A DNA stretch of 64,000 bases from DASZWJ01 sp963813895 (GTDB lineage Bacteria; Pseudomonadota; Gammaproteobacteria; JAURND01). The position numbers and the translations under genes were made by a program. Below, one piece after another: positions 7,429 through 16,540 of the stretch. Location: positions 620,001-684,000 of the forward strand of contig CAWFAS010000003.1 in assembly GCA_963813895.1 (NCBI GenBank), written 5' to 3'. The first letter of the stretch is position 1, and every line of letters begins with the position of its first letter. The notes below the pieces were generated by a model. The model saw only the letters and a list, made by a program, of their open reading frames with translations. It did no database searches and was not told where the DNA came from.

Positions 7429-8160
7429 TCAGCCTTGAATTCTCCATAAAGCAGTCCTCCCAAACCCTTCCAACTCAATCAAACCCGATTTTTTCAAATA
7501 ATCTAAATCCATCCTAACCATCCGTTGAGATGGCGGATTTATCAAAGAATCCATTATCTGATGGATATTCATAGCACCCTGTTGTCGTACAAGTTCCAGA
7601 ATAACCTTTTGCCTAACACTTAACTGCAGCTTCTCTTTGCCAGCGGTCGAAAGCGCGCCAATAGGCTCCCTAAACCTAAAAACCACAACCACTCCCCCCG
7701 TCCTCTCCTTAAACTCAGGCTCAGGAATCCTCTCCCGGTGACACTCCTCAATCATCTTATTAGTACCAGTCCCCCAGGTTTCAATTAACCCTCTATCATG
7801 AAACACCTTAGCAATCAGCTCATTCCTGGGTATAGATTCATGGCTATGCTTCAAATCCTCAATTTTTAACCCACCTGGCAAAGAGCCGTTATTCCAAATT
7901 TCAACATGCGTATCGAAAATAGCGCAGTTTCTTAAAAGTAAAATACTTGATTTTGAATGATCTATAGGCAAAGAAACATCATGAGTTGAAATCATGAAAG
8001 CACAATCTTTTCTAGTTTGAAGCAAAGATGATAATAAAGGAAAAATAATTGATCGATGGAGATGTCTTTCTGGTTCATCAATAATAATTAAAATAATTTT
8101 TGGTGTCGTAATAACATCTGCACATATTAAAAGTGCGTTCCTTAATGGTCTAGCTAATTT
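7429..8160 (-). pseudogene. AAA-type ATPase remnant fused in frame to a RecG/AlbA-like C-terminus
   Basis: The minus-strand frame is open from about 8160 to 7429. Its start shows an ATPase Walker B region (IIIDEPERHLHRS) and a following switch-like STHD, typical of AAA/SMC-like ATPases of defence and repair proteins. It then runs without a stop into NNGSLPGGL, an L-I-E-T-W-G-T-G-T segment and a winged-helix tail typical of AlbA_2/RecG-like ATP-binding transcriptional regulators (HATPase_c_4 type). Neither half has its beginning, so this is a deletion fusion. Upstream sequence is unrelated. Probably inactive, though still an open frame of about 240 codons. Confidence 0.7.
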
Positions 8161-8289
8161 TCGATATTTTGCTGAAAGGCATTGACGGCAGTGAAGTGCG
8201 CATCCGCCGTATCCTAAGCATTGTAACTCACTCTCCCCTATTTATGGGATCACCCAGACCCCATAATGTTCGCCATGAAATCCTTACTG

Positions 8290-8592
8290 TTATTCATTTC
8301 CTTCATTTTCAATGATGACATTTCCAGGGGAATAATAGTATGAATTCGGATAAAAATAGGGATAAAAATATGAATTAGGGTTATAATTATAAGGTCCATC
8401 ATCATAATAATTCTCATTTTCATACCAATATTCTTGAAAATACTCGGCACATTTTCGTTGAGCATAAAGGGAACGATGGGTGGCGCAATATTGATTCATA
8501 TAAGTAGGGCTTTGAGCATATGTGGCGTGGGCTAAACTTGGGATTACTAAAATAAAAATCATTTTTAGTAAATTACTATATATTTTGCGCAT
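8290..8592 (-). CDS. Secreted Tyr/Asn-rich hypothetical protein
   Basis: 100 residues with a good ribosome-binding site (GAGGA about 9 bases upstream). The first 27 residues form a Sec signal peptide (positive start, hydrophobic core MIFILVIPSLAHATYA). The mature part has two Cys (CATHRSLYAQRKC) that could form a disulfide, and a low-complexity C-terminus packed with Tyr, Asn and Pro. No family is recognised. Small Tyr/Asn-rich exported proteins can be envelope-associated, but no function is assigned. Confidence 0.6.
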   Translation of the reverse strand: MRKIYSNLLKMIFILVIPSLAHATYAQSPTYMNQYCATHRSLYAQRKCAEYFQEYWYENENYYDDGPYNYNPNSYFYPYFYPNSYYYSPGNVIIENEGNE

Positions 8593-8947
8593 ATACTAAT
8601 CCTCATTTGTTCTTTTTAGTAAGTATAGCATTCCGGTACCCGTTTTGCGGATGGTAAACTCTGTTAAAATATTAAAAAAAGGCTCAAGCATTCACATGGC
8701 ATGCATTTTTCCTAGGCAGAGTAGCCCACATAATTTTTCCTTTTTGAATCATGAGCGGTCTGTAATAATGTCTAAAAATTCACAAGCCAAATTTTAATGA
8801 AGTTAATTTCCGCCAGAGTGCTGACTGGTATGCTCAGCCTGATTGCCGGAAGTGTCGATGTTATTAGTTTTTTGGGCTGCATGGTCTATTTATTTCAAAT
8901 ATTTAGCCCACCTTATATATAGTCCACATTGTATTGAAGGATCAGTG
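8593..8947. other. Intergenic stretch, nothing recognised
   Basis: No convincing gene. Its right end meets the IS4-family fragment. The minus-strand codons just beyond that junction (TDPSIQCGLYIRW-like) may be a relic of another element. Confidence 0.35.
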
Positions 8948-9309
8948 AGAATAAGATGGGGACCTTCAGTTTTCCCAAAACGTTCTGTTGTTGCTTGGAA
9001 ATGTCCAGCTAAAATATCTTTTTTATTTATCTTGGGATTCGAAAAAAATCGATAGGCAGCTTTTGTGCTTGCCCAGTCTTCACAGGAAAAGGGTATACTT
9101 TTGCCTACTCCGTTCCACATTTGTCTAATTAGATTATTTAATTTTTTTCCTAGCCGTTCATTTTTAAACTTACAGCCGGCAAGCTCATTATTTAACCATC
9201 CTGCATCTTAATCTAATGTTTTTACAAAAGACTCCATCTCTTTTATTAGATAATGAAGTCACTTCTATATCAAAAAATGTGAGTAATTGAAAGGTTGGCT
9301 GAACGCTTA
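8948..9309 (-). mobile_element. IS4-family remnant (5' part of transposase plus one end)
   Basis: Near-identical to 13645-14000 of the complete IS copy: it encodes the transposase N-terminal region (WNGVGKSIPFSCEDW, KAAYRFFSNPKIN, AGHFQATTERFGKT), here with an early frame break, and ends with the same terminal repeat GGTTGGCTGAACGCTTA. The left border is a truncation near 8948. It shows the IS has transposed or recombined within this region. Confidence 0.85.
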
Positions 9310-9352
9310 CGAAGCAAGTGCATCAAAAACCATTCCTAAAGAGTATTGATCA

Positions 9353-10801
9353 GTGCCTAACTATAAATTTTTATTACAAGTTTTACTGGTGCAATCCCCA
9401 ATTGCCCGGTTGATGGAAAAAAAATCAGATTCAATTAATTTGGTAGATGAAAAAAAGGAAGTTGCTGTTGCCATGGAGGCTATTCCAAGCGCTACTACAT
9501 TTAGTCATACAACTAGTGATAGCAAAAATAAATTTATATCTAGAGAGCATTACGCATTCTCTTCTGAAGATTTAAATCGCTTTATAATTAAAGATCCTGA
9601 TTGGTCTCTTTATTTAAAAGACAAGGATACCAGAACTAAAAAGGCTCTTAAGCGAGATATGAAGAAGATGATAAAACAAGTCAAGAAGATCCTCAGCTTA
9701 ATCGACATGCCTCAATCATTGATTGAACCAATTATACTAAAATCGGGTTTTCGTATTTGTATTACCCCTAATAAAGCAAGGTCAGGTGCACCTGCCAATG
9801 TAGATTTGCAATCGAAAACAATATTTCTGAATCTAAAAAAAACGTCTGATGCCTATTTAAAGAGAGCTTTGCGAAATGAATTTAGTAATCTATTAGTTGT
9901 TACTCAGCTTCAAGAAGACGGCATTAGTCCTGATAATATATATCACCCCATAATTCAACGATGTGCTGCAGCATGTTTCCAGTTTATTCGTAGATTATAT
10001 ATCTATAACGATCATCTCGGTTTGAAGCCGATGACCAAAAAAGAACAAGAAGTTTATAAAGGATTTAAAGAATTTGTTACTCCGAAATTTCATTCCCTGG
10101 CCAGTGCACCTAAAAATCCAAGTCAATGGTCCAAAGAATTATCTACTGCATTAGCAGATTACACTCCCATGAATCATTCATGGTACTATACCGGTTCTAA
10201 ACAAGATATAGAAAATTTTGTCAAGATAGATCCAAATGTTCGAGATGATCGTGTCTCTAAAAGCATAAATGATGAAACTAATTTTATAATTGCTGAACCA
10301 TTAAAATTTAAAACAGTGGGCGTTGTTAGTAAAGTGGATACTGATTCTGAAAAACAGAAGCTAGAATTCAGCTATCAGTATGTGGCAACACCCGATAAAT
10401 TATTTGTTAATGATATTAGAAGACGACTTTCAGAATACTATCATGCTACGGCGACATCTCGTTATGGACGCCGATCTACAATTGATAAGATGATCGAATT
10501 TCTCAGTCATATAGAAGAAATAAGAGAGATAACCCCTTTATTAGCACCGCAATTTATCAAGGCAATGAACGAACTATTTAAAAATAAATTAGCTGGACAA
10601 CCCTATGTGGTTTCAGATAAGACCACGCAGTTTGGAGAGTACGCTAAATCTTTATTGTTTGAAGCTTCTGGGGCTAGTTCTGTATCTAGCCCATTGTTAG
10701 CAAATCTAATGTATGAAACGTATAGCACTGATCAGCTAAATTCAGCTGAAACAGAAAGCAATTCCCCCGGCCCAAAGTCCAAACAAACAGTCATTGATTA
10801 A
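9353..10801 (+). CDS. Unrecognised 482-residue protein (candidate effector)
   Basis: I cannot place this protein. It is soluble, Lys/Ser-rich and has no signal peptide or membrane segment. The region about 60-110 is basic and helical (KALKRDMKKMIKQVKKIL). A stretch around residue 180 (FLNLKKTSDAYLKRALRNEF) vaguely recalls the HExxH neighbourhood of zincin-like effectors but lacks the two His. The C-terminus is Ser/Pro/Asn-rich, as in many secreted substrates. The GTG at 9353 or the ATG at 9413 may be the start; neither has a strong ribosome-binding site, and the IS4 remnant ends only 43 bases upstream, so the native promoter may be lost. Confidence 0.6.
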   Translation: MPNYKFLLQVLLVQSPIARLMEKKSDSINLVDEKKEVAVAMEAIPSATTFSHTTSDSKNKFISREHYAFSSEDLNRFIIKDPDWSLYLKDKDTRTKKALKRDMKKMIKQVKKILSLIDMPQSLIEPIILKSGFRICITPNKARSGAPANVDLQSKTIFLNLKKTSDAYLKRALRNEFSNLLVVTQLQEDGISPDNIYHPIIQRCAAACFQFIRRLYIYNDHLGLKPMTKKEQEVYKGFKEFVTPKFHSLASAPKNPSQWSKELSTALADYTPMNHSWYYTGSKQDIENFVKIDPNVRDDRVSKSINDETNFIIAEPLKFKTVGVVSKVDTDSEKQKLEFSYQYVATPDKLFVNDIRRRLSEYYHATATSRYGRRSTIDKMIEFLSHIEEIREITPLLAPQFIKAMNELFKNKLAGQPYVVSDKTTQFGEYAKSLLFEASGASSVSSPLLANLMYETYSTDQLNSAETESNSPGPKSKQTVID

Positions 10802-10821
10802 TGTAAACCTAATGCCTATAG

Positions 10822-10877
10822 CTTTCAGATAATTATTTTTGAAAAAATCCCCTACCCCCCTTTTTCAAAGAGGGAAT
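10822..10877. repeat. Dispersed CCCC...TTTTTCAAAG...GGG repeat, copy 1
   Basis: CTTTCAGATAAT followed by a C-rich run, TTTTTCAAAG and a G-rich run. Similar sequences occur at 25155-25209 and 47068-47118. The C/G runs can pair. The pattern resembles a dispersed hairpin repeat common in bacterial genomes. Confidence 0.6.
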
Positions 10878-10943
10878 TGCAAAGGCAGGCATCGGCGTCA
10901 ATTCAACAGCAGCAGGTATATAAACCAATGGCATCAATCGTCA

Positions 10944-11159
10944 CTATACTCCTTTAATTTCAAGAATTCTAAGTAACTCAGGAATCGCTGTAATCTCATT
11001 TGATTTTTCTGATGTCTTTAATTGCCCTAACGATAATCCATTTTCAGCTGCCCAAGCATGTACTTCGTCGGGAGAGGTAAAAATATTGCAATGAAAATGG
11101 TCGTCTAAAGCTAACGCTAAACCGACTAAAAAATCAGGGTCGTCATCGACTAGCTTCAA
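10944..11159 (-). pseudogene. Response-regulator receiver-like fragment
   Basis: About 70 codons beginning LVDDDPDFLVGLALAL, a D-D-D acidic cluster like the first strand of receiver domains. The phosphoacceptor strand and the rest of the domain are missing. It abuts the broken hydrolase at 11160 and its apparent start codon is TTG with no ribosome-binding site, so it is a fragment. Assignment tentative. Confidence 0.4.
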
Positions 11160-11866
11160 GGTAGTTGGTTGTCAAATATTTCTGCAATTGTTTTTATGTC
11201 TTCAGAATCTTTATCTCCGAAAATGACAAGAGTTGGCGATTTTAGATCCTTCAGCTTAGCATGAGCTTCTGGAAAAAACCAATGGACATCACGAACATCA
11301 AAAGTTTTCTAAGTTAACATTTTTCTGAAACTTTCTTTTGTAATAATCTCATTTGCAGATTTGATATGTAGTTCTTTCATTCCAACTTTGTAAAAAGGTG
11401 CAGAAAGAAATAACTCCGTCATTGTTTCTGGTTGAGGGTTGCTCCAAATTAATTACATCCAATCAAGATAGTTTTTTGACCATTGATACCCGTTTACTCC
11501 AGATGCAACTAATGCTAGGCCTGATACCTTGTCGGGATATTGAAGTGCGAAATCTATAGCGATCGTCCCACCAATAGAATGGCCTATTAACACTGCTTTC
11601 TCTAGATTAAAATGTTCGATAACTGCCTTTAAATCATCAGCCGGAGAAAATGCCGTCGTTACGATTGAAGAATTTCCTGATCCACGTTGATCATAAGCAA
11701 TTGTCAAGTATTTTTCTCCGAAAGCTTTCATTTGATTCGTCCAATCCCTTCGATCAGAGAATCCAGTATGAATTAAAATAAGCGGCTTTCCTTTACCTAT
11801 TTTTTCAACATAAAGTTCTCCGCTTGGAACGGCCACTGTATCTACAGTAATTTTTTCTTGAGTCAT
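11160..11866 (-). pseudogene. Alpha/beta hydrolase, broken
   Basis: The ATG at 11866 opens 137 good residues of an alpha/beta hydrolase: oxyanion region LILIHTGFSDRRDW, strand YDQRGSGNS and nucleophile elbow GHSIGG. The frame is then lost after LDWM. Downstream the same strand continues in another frame (WSNPQPETMTELFLSAP), meets an in-frame TAG near 11310, and resumes with HAKLKDLKSPTLVIFGDKDS, the acid-loop region of the family. The end, with the catalytic His, is missing at 11160. At least two lesions plus truncation make it inactive. Confidence 0.8.
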
Positions 11867-12039
11867 GTTATGTACCTCAGTTGTAGAGAGTTAGATATTT
11901 TTGTTTAGAACTACGTGAATAAAAATGGACAAATAGTCTGGAGAACTACGTGATTATCTTTTTCCATATTAAAGTCATTGTTATTTTATCCCATCCTTGT
12001 TTATGTAAGCAAATGTAGCTCGCTATTTTTACTGTATAG

Positions 12040-12420
12040 TTACGGTAAGAGTTGAAATTGCGACAGATAAACTGCGTGCGCTTTAAGGTCATTTTCATAT
12101 TGTACGGGACGAGTGACATAATCTGGAAAGGGAGCAGTAAATTTCTTGCCATCTGAATTTTCCAGGATTTCAGTGCGATATTCAATAACATGGCGCGATA
12201 TTCGAATATCAATAACCTGACGCGCATGATAACCGATCTTGTGATACTTTCCTTTTGGCAAACTGCTCTTATCAACGGGGAGAAGTTTGATTTCAATCAG
12301 GATTTTCAACCGGCTTAAGAGTGTAGCCTTTATGTCCCTTTTGTCCCCCCTGTTTTTTATCGGATTGATTTTTTTTCTTTTTTTTATCTCTGTTTGGGTC
12401 TTGGGATGGAGGTTTACTGC
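12040..12420 (-). mobile_element. IS66-family transposase (TnpC) remnant
   Basis: On the minus strand from about 12420: NSSKPPSQDPNR, then a Lys-rich stretch and GGQKGHKGYTLKPVENPD, the N-terminal region of IS66 TnpC. After a frameshift it continues IGYHARQVIDI, VIEYRTEIL and LKAHAVYLSQFQLLP, the zinc-binding/linker part of the same protein. The catalytic DDE domain is absent. It is truncated on its upstream side close to the IS4 element. Confidence 0.8.
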
Positions 12421-12472
12421 TATTTTTGCTATTCAAAACGGTTAACTAGTAATCCCATTATCAAGAATAAAG

Positions 12473-14000
12473 TAAGCGTTCAGCCAACCTTTCAATTACC
12501 CACATTTCCCAATGCTAAATCAAACCCCAATCTAATATCAGTCAATCGAGATAATCCTCTCCACATAACAATATTTCCAGGTGGTCCGTCATTGGAGCGA
12601 TCAAGGTAACCACCCAGTTTTGCAATTATAAGCAGATAGTGGGACAAATCTTTCTTTTTTTTGACATTTTTCTTAGATAAATTATCTAGTAAATTAATTT
12701 CTATATTTGTCAAAGCTAAAAAAGGTGATGCAGTTCTGCTAACTCGATTAATGATTGTCATCCAGAAAATTCGCCAGCTTAGAATACAAAACACTGAAAT
12801 TAAATTGGCTAGTCGATCTGCTGTTCTCAGCTTAGATTCTTCAGCTTTACAGCCTGATTTTAGGATTTTAAAGAATGTCTCTATTTTCCACCTCATAGCA
12901 TACCAATTAATTTTTTCAATGGCTTCCTCGAGTGTATTAATTGACAAATCTGTTATTAATTTCCAGCTGATCTTTTCTCTATTTTCAGGTTTTTTATGTT
13001 CTTCAGCATGTATCACGTACAGTACTAATTTAGGGTATTTATTTTGTTTACCAATGGGAGGCAGTACTTTGATTTGTTTAAATTTTACAGAGAGATTTAT
13101 TTTAATTTTTTTCCTTCTTTTATCTTCTATTTCAATTTGATGTTTACCTTTTATTGTGGGTTTTTCCATTTCATCAGCTATTGTGTGATTCCCATCTTCA
13201 GCAAGGCGGTCTACACAGGTTCTCACTAGAAAATGAGCATCTGACTCTCTTGCGGAACAATAAAGTTCATAAATATCGCTTTCGCGATCACCCACGTGCA
13301 CACACCGCCGAGAATTATTTAATAACTGAGTGGATTGCCTTAAATTTTCGATCCAGCGATAGCTTTCTTTCCCTTCAATTGGCATTCGAGTGGGGTTTAT
13401 ATTCTTTTTTAAAGCATTAGTCCCTTTGAATTTCTCGCGAGTCCAAAATTTAATGGCCGATAAACCTAAGGGAAGTCCTTCTGTCGTAATAGCCATACTG
13501 GCATGCATGAGTATTCCGCAGGTGGTTATTTTCTTAGGTTGTCCTAGCAAAGTTTTTCCAGCAGGTAGTGACTTAATAAAACCAATCAAATTCGGATCTT
13601 CTCTTTTATATGAGAACTCTGTAGTATCGTGCAGGATCAAAATGGGACCCGCAGTTTTCCCAAAACGTTCTGCTGTTGCTTGGAAATGTCCAGCTAAAAT
13701 ATCTTTTTCATTTATCTTGGGATTCGAAAAAAATCGATAGGCAGCTTTTGTGCTTGCCCAATCTTCACAGGAAAAGGGTATACTTTTGCCTACTCCGTTC
13801 CACATTTGTCTAATTAGACTATTTAATCTTTTTCCGAGCCGTTCATCTTTAAACTTACAGCCGGCAAGCTCATTATTTAACCATCCTGCATCTTGATCTA
13901 ATGTTTTTACAAAAGACTCCATCTCTTTTCCTTTTATTAGATAATGAAGTCACCTCTATATCAAAAAATGTGGGTAATTGAAAGGTTGGCTAAACGCTTA
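12473..14000 (-). mobile_element. Complete IS4-family (IS50-like) insertion sequence
   Basis: Terminal inverted repeats start TAAGCGTT(C/T)AGCCAACC and continue TTTCAATTACCCACATTT at 12473 and, on the other strand, at 14000. They enclose one transposase gene. I see no matching 9-bp target duplication in the immediate flanks (left AGAATAAAG, right CACAGCAGC), so rearrangement after insertion is likely. The IS66 relic lies on one side and a DJ-1 fragment on the other. Confidence 0.85.
12492..13922 (-). CDS. IS4-family transposase (Tn5-like)
   Basis: 476 residues, full length for the IS50/Tn5 group. It has the N-terminal DNA-binding domain (about 10-75; FKDERLGKRL, WASTKAAYRFF), the first catalytic Asp in LILHDTTEF (about 99), the second in VGDRESDIY (about 218), and the diagnostic Y-x2-R-x3-E-x6-K signature in YAMRWKIETFFKILKS (about 343-358). 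DDE chemistry cuts and joins the IS ends. The frame is intact, so the element may be active. A truncated near-identical copy lies at 8948-9309. Confidence 0.92.
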   Translation of the reverse strand: MESFVKTLDQDAGWLNNELAGCKFKDERLGKRLNSLIRQMWNGVGKSIPFSCEDWASTKAAYRFFSNPKINEKDILAGHFQATAERFGKTAGPILILHDTTEFSYKREDPNLIGFIKSLPAGKTLLGQPKKITTCGILMHASMAITTEGLPLGLSAIKFWTREKFKGTNALKKNINPTRMPIEGKESYRWIENLRQSTQLLNNSRRCVHVGDRESDIYELYCSARESDAHFLVRTCVDRLAEDGNHTIADEMEKPTIKGKHQIEIEDKRRKKIKINLSVKFKQIKVLPPIGKQNKYPKLVLYVIHAEEHKKPENREKISWKLITDLSINTLEEAIEKINWYAMRWKIETFFKILKSGCKAEESKLRTADRLANLISVFCILSWRIFWMTIINRVSRTASPFLALTNIEINLLDNLSKKNVKKKKDLSHYLLIIAKLGGYLDRSNDGPPGNIVMWRGLSRLTDIRLGFDLALGNVGN

Positions 14001-14002
14001 CA

Positions 14003-14211
14003 CAGCAGCCGATGTATCCGCCGGTATTGATATGGCGCTAACATTAACTACAAAAATTGCCGGGCAACCGATCGCCGAGAGATTACAGCTTGGAATAGAA
14101 TATGATCCAGATCCACCTTTTAATGTTGGCTCACCTGAAAAGGCTAATCCAGAAGTGTGCGAAGGTTTACGCGCACGTTTAGTGGAACGTTTTGAACCCC
14201 TAACTAAATAA
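14003..14211 (+). pseudogene. DJ-1/PfpI family C-terminal fragment
   Basis: About 68 codons reading DVSAGIDMAL, then IQLGIEYDP-like text (RLQLGIEYDPDPPFNVGSP), the usual C-terminus of GlxA/DJ-1/PfpI amidotransferase-like proteins. The nucleophile-elbow Cys region is missing because the IS4 element's right end at 14000 cuts it. The corresponding N-terminal start of a DJ-1/PfpI gene is found at 58509. Confidence 0.75.
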
Positions 14212-14222
14212 AGAGGTAAAAT

Positions 14223-14285
14223 ATGTTTTGCGCCGTTTATGAATTTAATGTAATTCCTGAAAAAGAAAATGAATTCAAAATTTAC
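14223..14285 (+). pseudogene. Truncated gene start (antibiotic biosynthesis monooxygenase-like)
   Basis: An AAAGAGG ribosome-binding site precedes ATG 14223. About 20 codons (MFCAVYEFNVIPEKENEFKI) resemble the first strand and helix of ABM-type monooxygenases. The frame then runs into the end of the phosphotransferase gene, so only the beginning survives. It follows the DJ-1 fragment by 11 bases, as in an operon. Confidence 0.45.
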
Positions 14286-15276
14286 CTTCAACAATTGTAA
14301 TGACGCTAGGTATGACCGTTTGTAATCGCAGAATCGTAGCTAAGGTCTGATTTACTTGTTCAACTCCCATAGCTTTATGTTCCGAATCGTTAGAAACACA
14401 GGAGCGATCTATGTTATAAACTAACCAACCAATCCAACTAAATGTACCATAAATCGCTGTGACGACATGATCCTTATTAATTACACCGCCTGATTTTTGA
14501 TAGGTCTCAATTATTTTAAAAAAGAGGTGCTTATCAAAATTGCTGGTAATTCCACTCCAATAAAACGCCGTATTGATGATGTCATAGGTTGGATTGACTT
14601 TGCAGACAGATTCCCAATCGATCAGGATTGGATTATTGTCGATATCCCACAAAACATTTTTCTGATCCAAATCACCGTGGCTCACGATAATATGTGTTTT
14701 TAGTGTCGGTATTGCCTTTTGGTACAACTCATTAGCTGCCAATATGTTGTTCTGATTTTTCCGTAAATTTTCAGCAAAAGAGCAATTAAAAGTTTCAGCC
14801 TTGTCAAATAGCTCAAGAATTTTTTCGTTTGTGTGAGTATAAAATTCTGGCTGGATTATTTCAGGTTCATTTAAATTAAGGCGGTGCATTTTGGCAACGA
14901 TAGTAGCTATTTTTAGAGCATGATTTTCTGACACAGTGTGGAGGTCTAGCATCTTTGCATCGACCCATGGATATACTAGAAAACCAGTATCATCTGTTAT
15001 GAAGAGATGCTTGCCGGATTGCGCGATAGCACAGATGCCTGGGATACCCTGTGTTACAAAATGTGATGCAACTCTTTCACTCAACTCATAATTTTTAATG
15101 ATCTGCTTATTTTTCAGATTAATGTCTTTTGATAACTGCTTAATTGCGTAAGAGCCTTTATCTGTATCAAGCCGCCACATAATGTGCAGTAAGCCACCAT
15201 GTATTCTTTCTGGAAATTGTACTGGCTGTCCAAGGTTAAAATGCTGGTTTAAGCATTTGAGATGGTTGTGGTTCAT
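14275..15276 (-). CDS. Aminoglycoside phosphotransferase-like kinase
   Basis: 333 residues, APH/choline-kinase fold. Key motifs: ATP-binding Lys region YAIKQLSKDI (about 43-52), catalytic loop HGDLDQKNVLWD (about 200-211) and the metal-binding Asp in PILIDWESV (about 215-223). The family phosphorylates aminoglycosides, homoserine, choline or similar small molecules; the substrate cannot be told from sequence. It is a single gene with debris on both sides and normal length, so it may be functional cargo. ATG at 15276. Confidence 0.82.
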   Translation of the reverse strand: MNHNHLKCLNQHFNLGQPVQFPERIHGGLLHIMWRLDTDKGSYAIKQLSKDINLKNKQIIKNYELSERVASHFVTQGIPGICAIAQSGKHLFITDDTGFLVYPWVDAKMLDLHTVSENHALKIATIVAKMHRLNLNEPEIIQPEFYTHTNEKILELFDKAETFNCSFAENLRKNQNNILAANELYQKAIPTLKTHIIVSHGDLDQKNVLWDIDNNPILIDWESVCKVNPTYDIINTAFYWSGITSNFDKHLFFKIIETYQKSGGVINKDHVVTAIYGTFSWIGWLVYNIDRSCVSNDSEHKAMGVEQVNQTLATILRLQTVIPSVITIVEGKF

Positions 15277-15424
15277 ATAATGGGTTTTCTCGTATACTCA
15301 AACCAATCTGGCTGACTTAATAATTTAGGTTGGTCATTAAAGTAGGTTTTAACTAGCCCACTGCAAAGCAAAACCATATATTTCAAAGTCGTCATTCATA
15401 TAATATATCAGGGCAATTTTTGGA

Positions 15425-15459
15425 TACTAGGCAGATTCGTCCATAAATGCAACACAAGG
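15425..15459 (+). repeat. 35-bp dispersed repeat, copy 1
   Basis: TAGGCAGATTCGTCC followed by TAAATGCAACACAAGG. The same 35 bases with two differences occur at 60044-60078, same strand. It may be the surviving end of a lost insertion sequence. The rest of 15277-15510 holds nothing else I recognise. Confidence 0.75.
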
Positions 15460-15510
15460 ATTATTTATAATATATTAGCATTAAATCATCTGAGAAAATG
15501 ACCATCAAAT

Positions 15511-16323
15511 AGGGTAGCCTCATCTCACCCTGTCTTTTGGTTAATGTACTGTCTGGACTTGAAGCGGCGGTAAAAGCAGCAGTCAATCCCAAGGATAAAG
15601 TAAATGTTTGTGTTTATGCAGACGACTTTATTATCACAGGTACAAGCCAAGAGATACTGGAACGTAAGGTGAAACCAATAGTGCAAATCTTCCTTGCCAG
15701 ACGTGGTCTAACGTTATCAGAAACGAAAACGAGAATCACTCACATCGATAAGGGTTTTGACTTTCTAGGTTTCAATGTCAGAGAAGTACAAAGGGAAACT
15801 GCTGATTAAGCCCTCCAAGGTAAGCGTCAAGCGGTTTCTAAATAACCTTCGAGAATTGATCAGAAATAGTGTCGGATCGGTTATTCATGAACTGATACGT
15901 ACACTTAATCTAAAGATTCGAGGATGGTGTAACTACTACCGACATGTGGTCTCCAAGAAAATCTTTTCTAAGATAGATTGCAGCATCTACAAGGCGCTTA
16001 AACATTGGGCAAAACGTAAACATCCAGAAAAGAATGCTCAATAGCAGACGAACAAATACTTTCGCCAAGAGGGCAATCGAAACTGGATATTCCACACAAA
16101 AACTCTAGCAAAAGACGGATCGATACAAGTGCTAGATTTACTCAGTGCCAGTTCCATACCCATTGTAAGAGATGTGAAAATAAGGAGCAATGCTACACCT
16201 TATAATCCAGCCTTCAAAAAGTATTTTGCAAAACGCCACGCCAAACGTTTAGCCAAAGTTTGCGCATTAGGACTGCTGGGTCAACTCGATGGAGATGGCC
16301 TTAGAATGGCTCGAGCCGTGTGA
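15511..16323 (+). pseudogene. Group II intron reverse transcriptase/maturase, 3' part, broken
   Basis: The frame opens at GSLISPCLL (RT motif 4), includes the catalytic YADD (about 15615), GFDFLGFNVRE, then shifts frame near 15780 into YKGKLLIKPS and the thumb/maturase region (IRGWCNYYRHVVS). A stop at 16041 is followed by the terminal part in another phase (NRNWIF, NPAFKKYFAKR). The N-terminal half is missing. It is inactive. The intron's domain V follows directly. Confidence 0.88.
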
Positions 16324-16347
16324 CGGGTCAACTGTCATTCACGGTTC
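16313..16347 (+). ncRNA. Group II intron domain V
   Basis: GAGCCGTGTGACGGG, a linker AACTGTC and closing ACGGTTC fold into the short hairpin typical of group II domain V (outer GAGCCGT pairs with ACGGTTC). It lies where domain V is expected, at the end of the maturase reading frame. The intron's 5' part is absent, so splicing is not expected. Confidence 0.75.
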
Positions 16348-16540
16348 CAAGAGAAGTCCGTCGCAGTAATGCGACGGGATTACTCGGCATCCCGATTTGA
16401 CCCCTGCCTCAAAGAAATCTTACGCTGGTGCTCAGGATACTAAAACCTCCTTACCCTCTTAGTTTCTTTGACAACTCAGATGGTTTGCTCCAGGAATGAT
16501 ATTTGATTCTTGTTGCGATGATTGTGTTTAATTCACAAAC

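Noticed and set aside
7278..7517. Plus-strand Ser/Phe/Leu-rich frame
   Set aside because: Produced by translating the 20-bp tandem repeat; not a gene.
8250..8465. Minus-strand frame rich in Ile/Met overlapping the secreted Tyr/Asn-rich gene
   Set aside because: Shadow of 8290-8592 in another frame; no ribosome-binding site and extreme composition.
9500..10000. Zinc-metalloprotease motif in the 482-residue protein
   Set aside because: The candidate segment ALRNEF lacks both His of HExxH, so no protease call was made.
12661..13740. Several plus-strand frames across the IS4 element
   Set aside because: Antisense shadows of the intact transposase.
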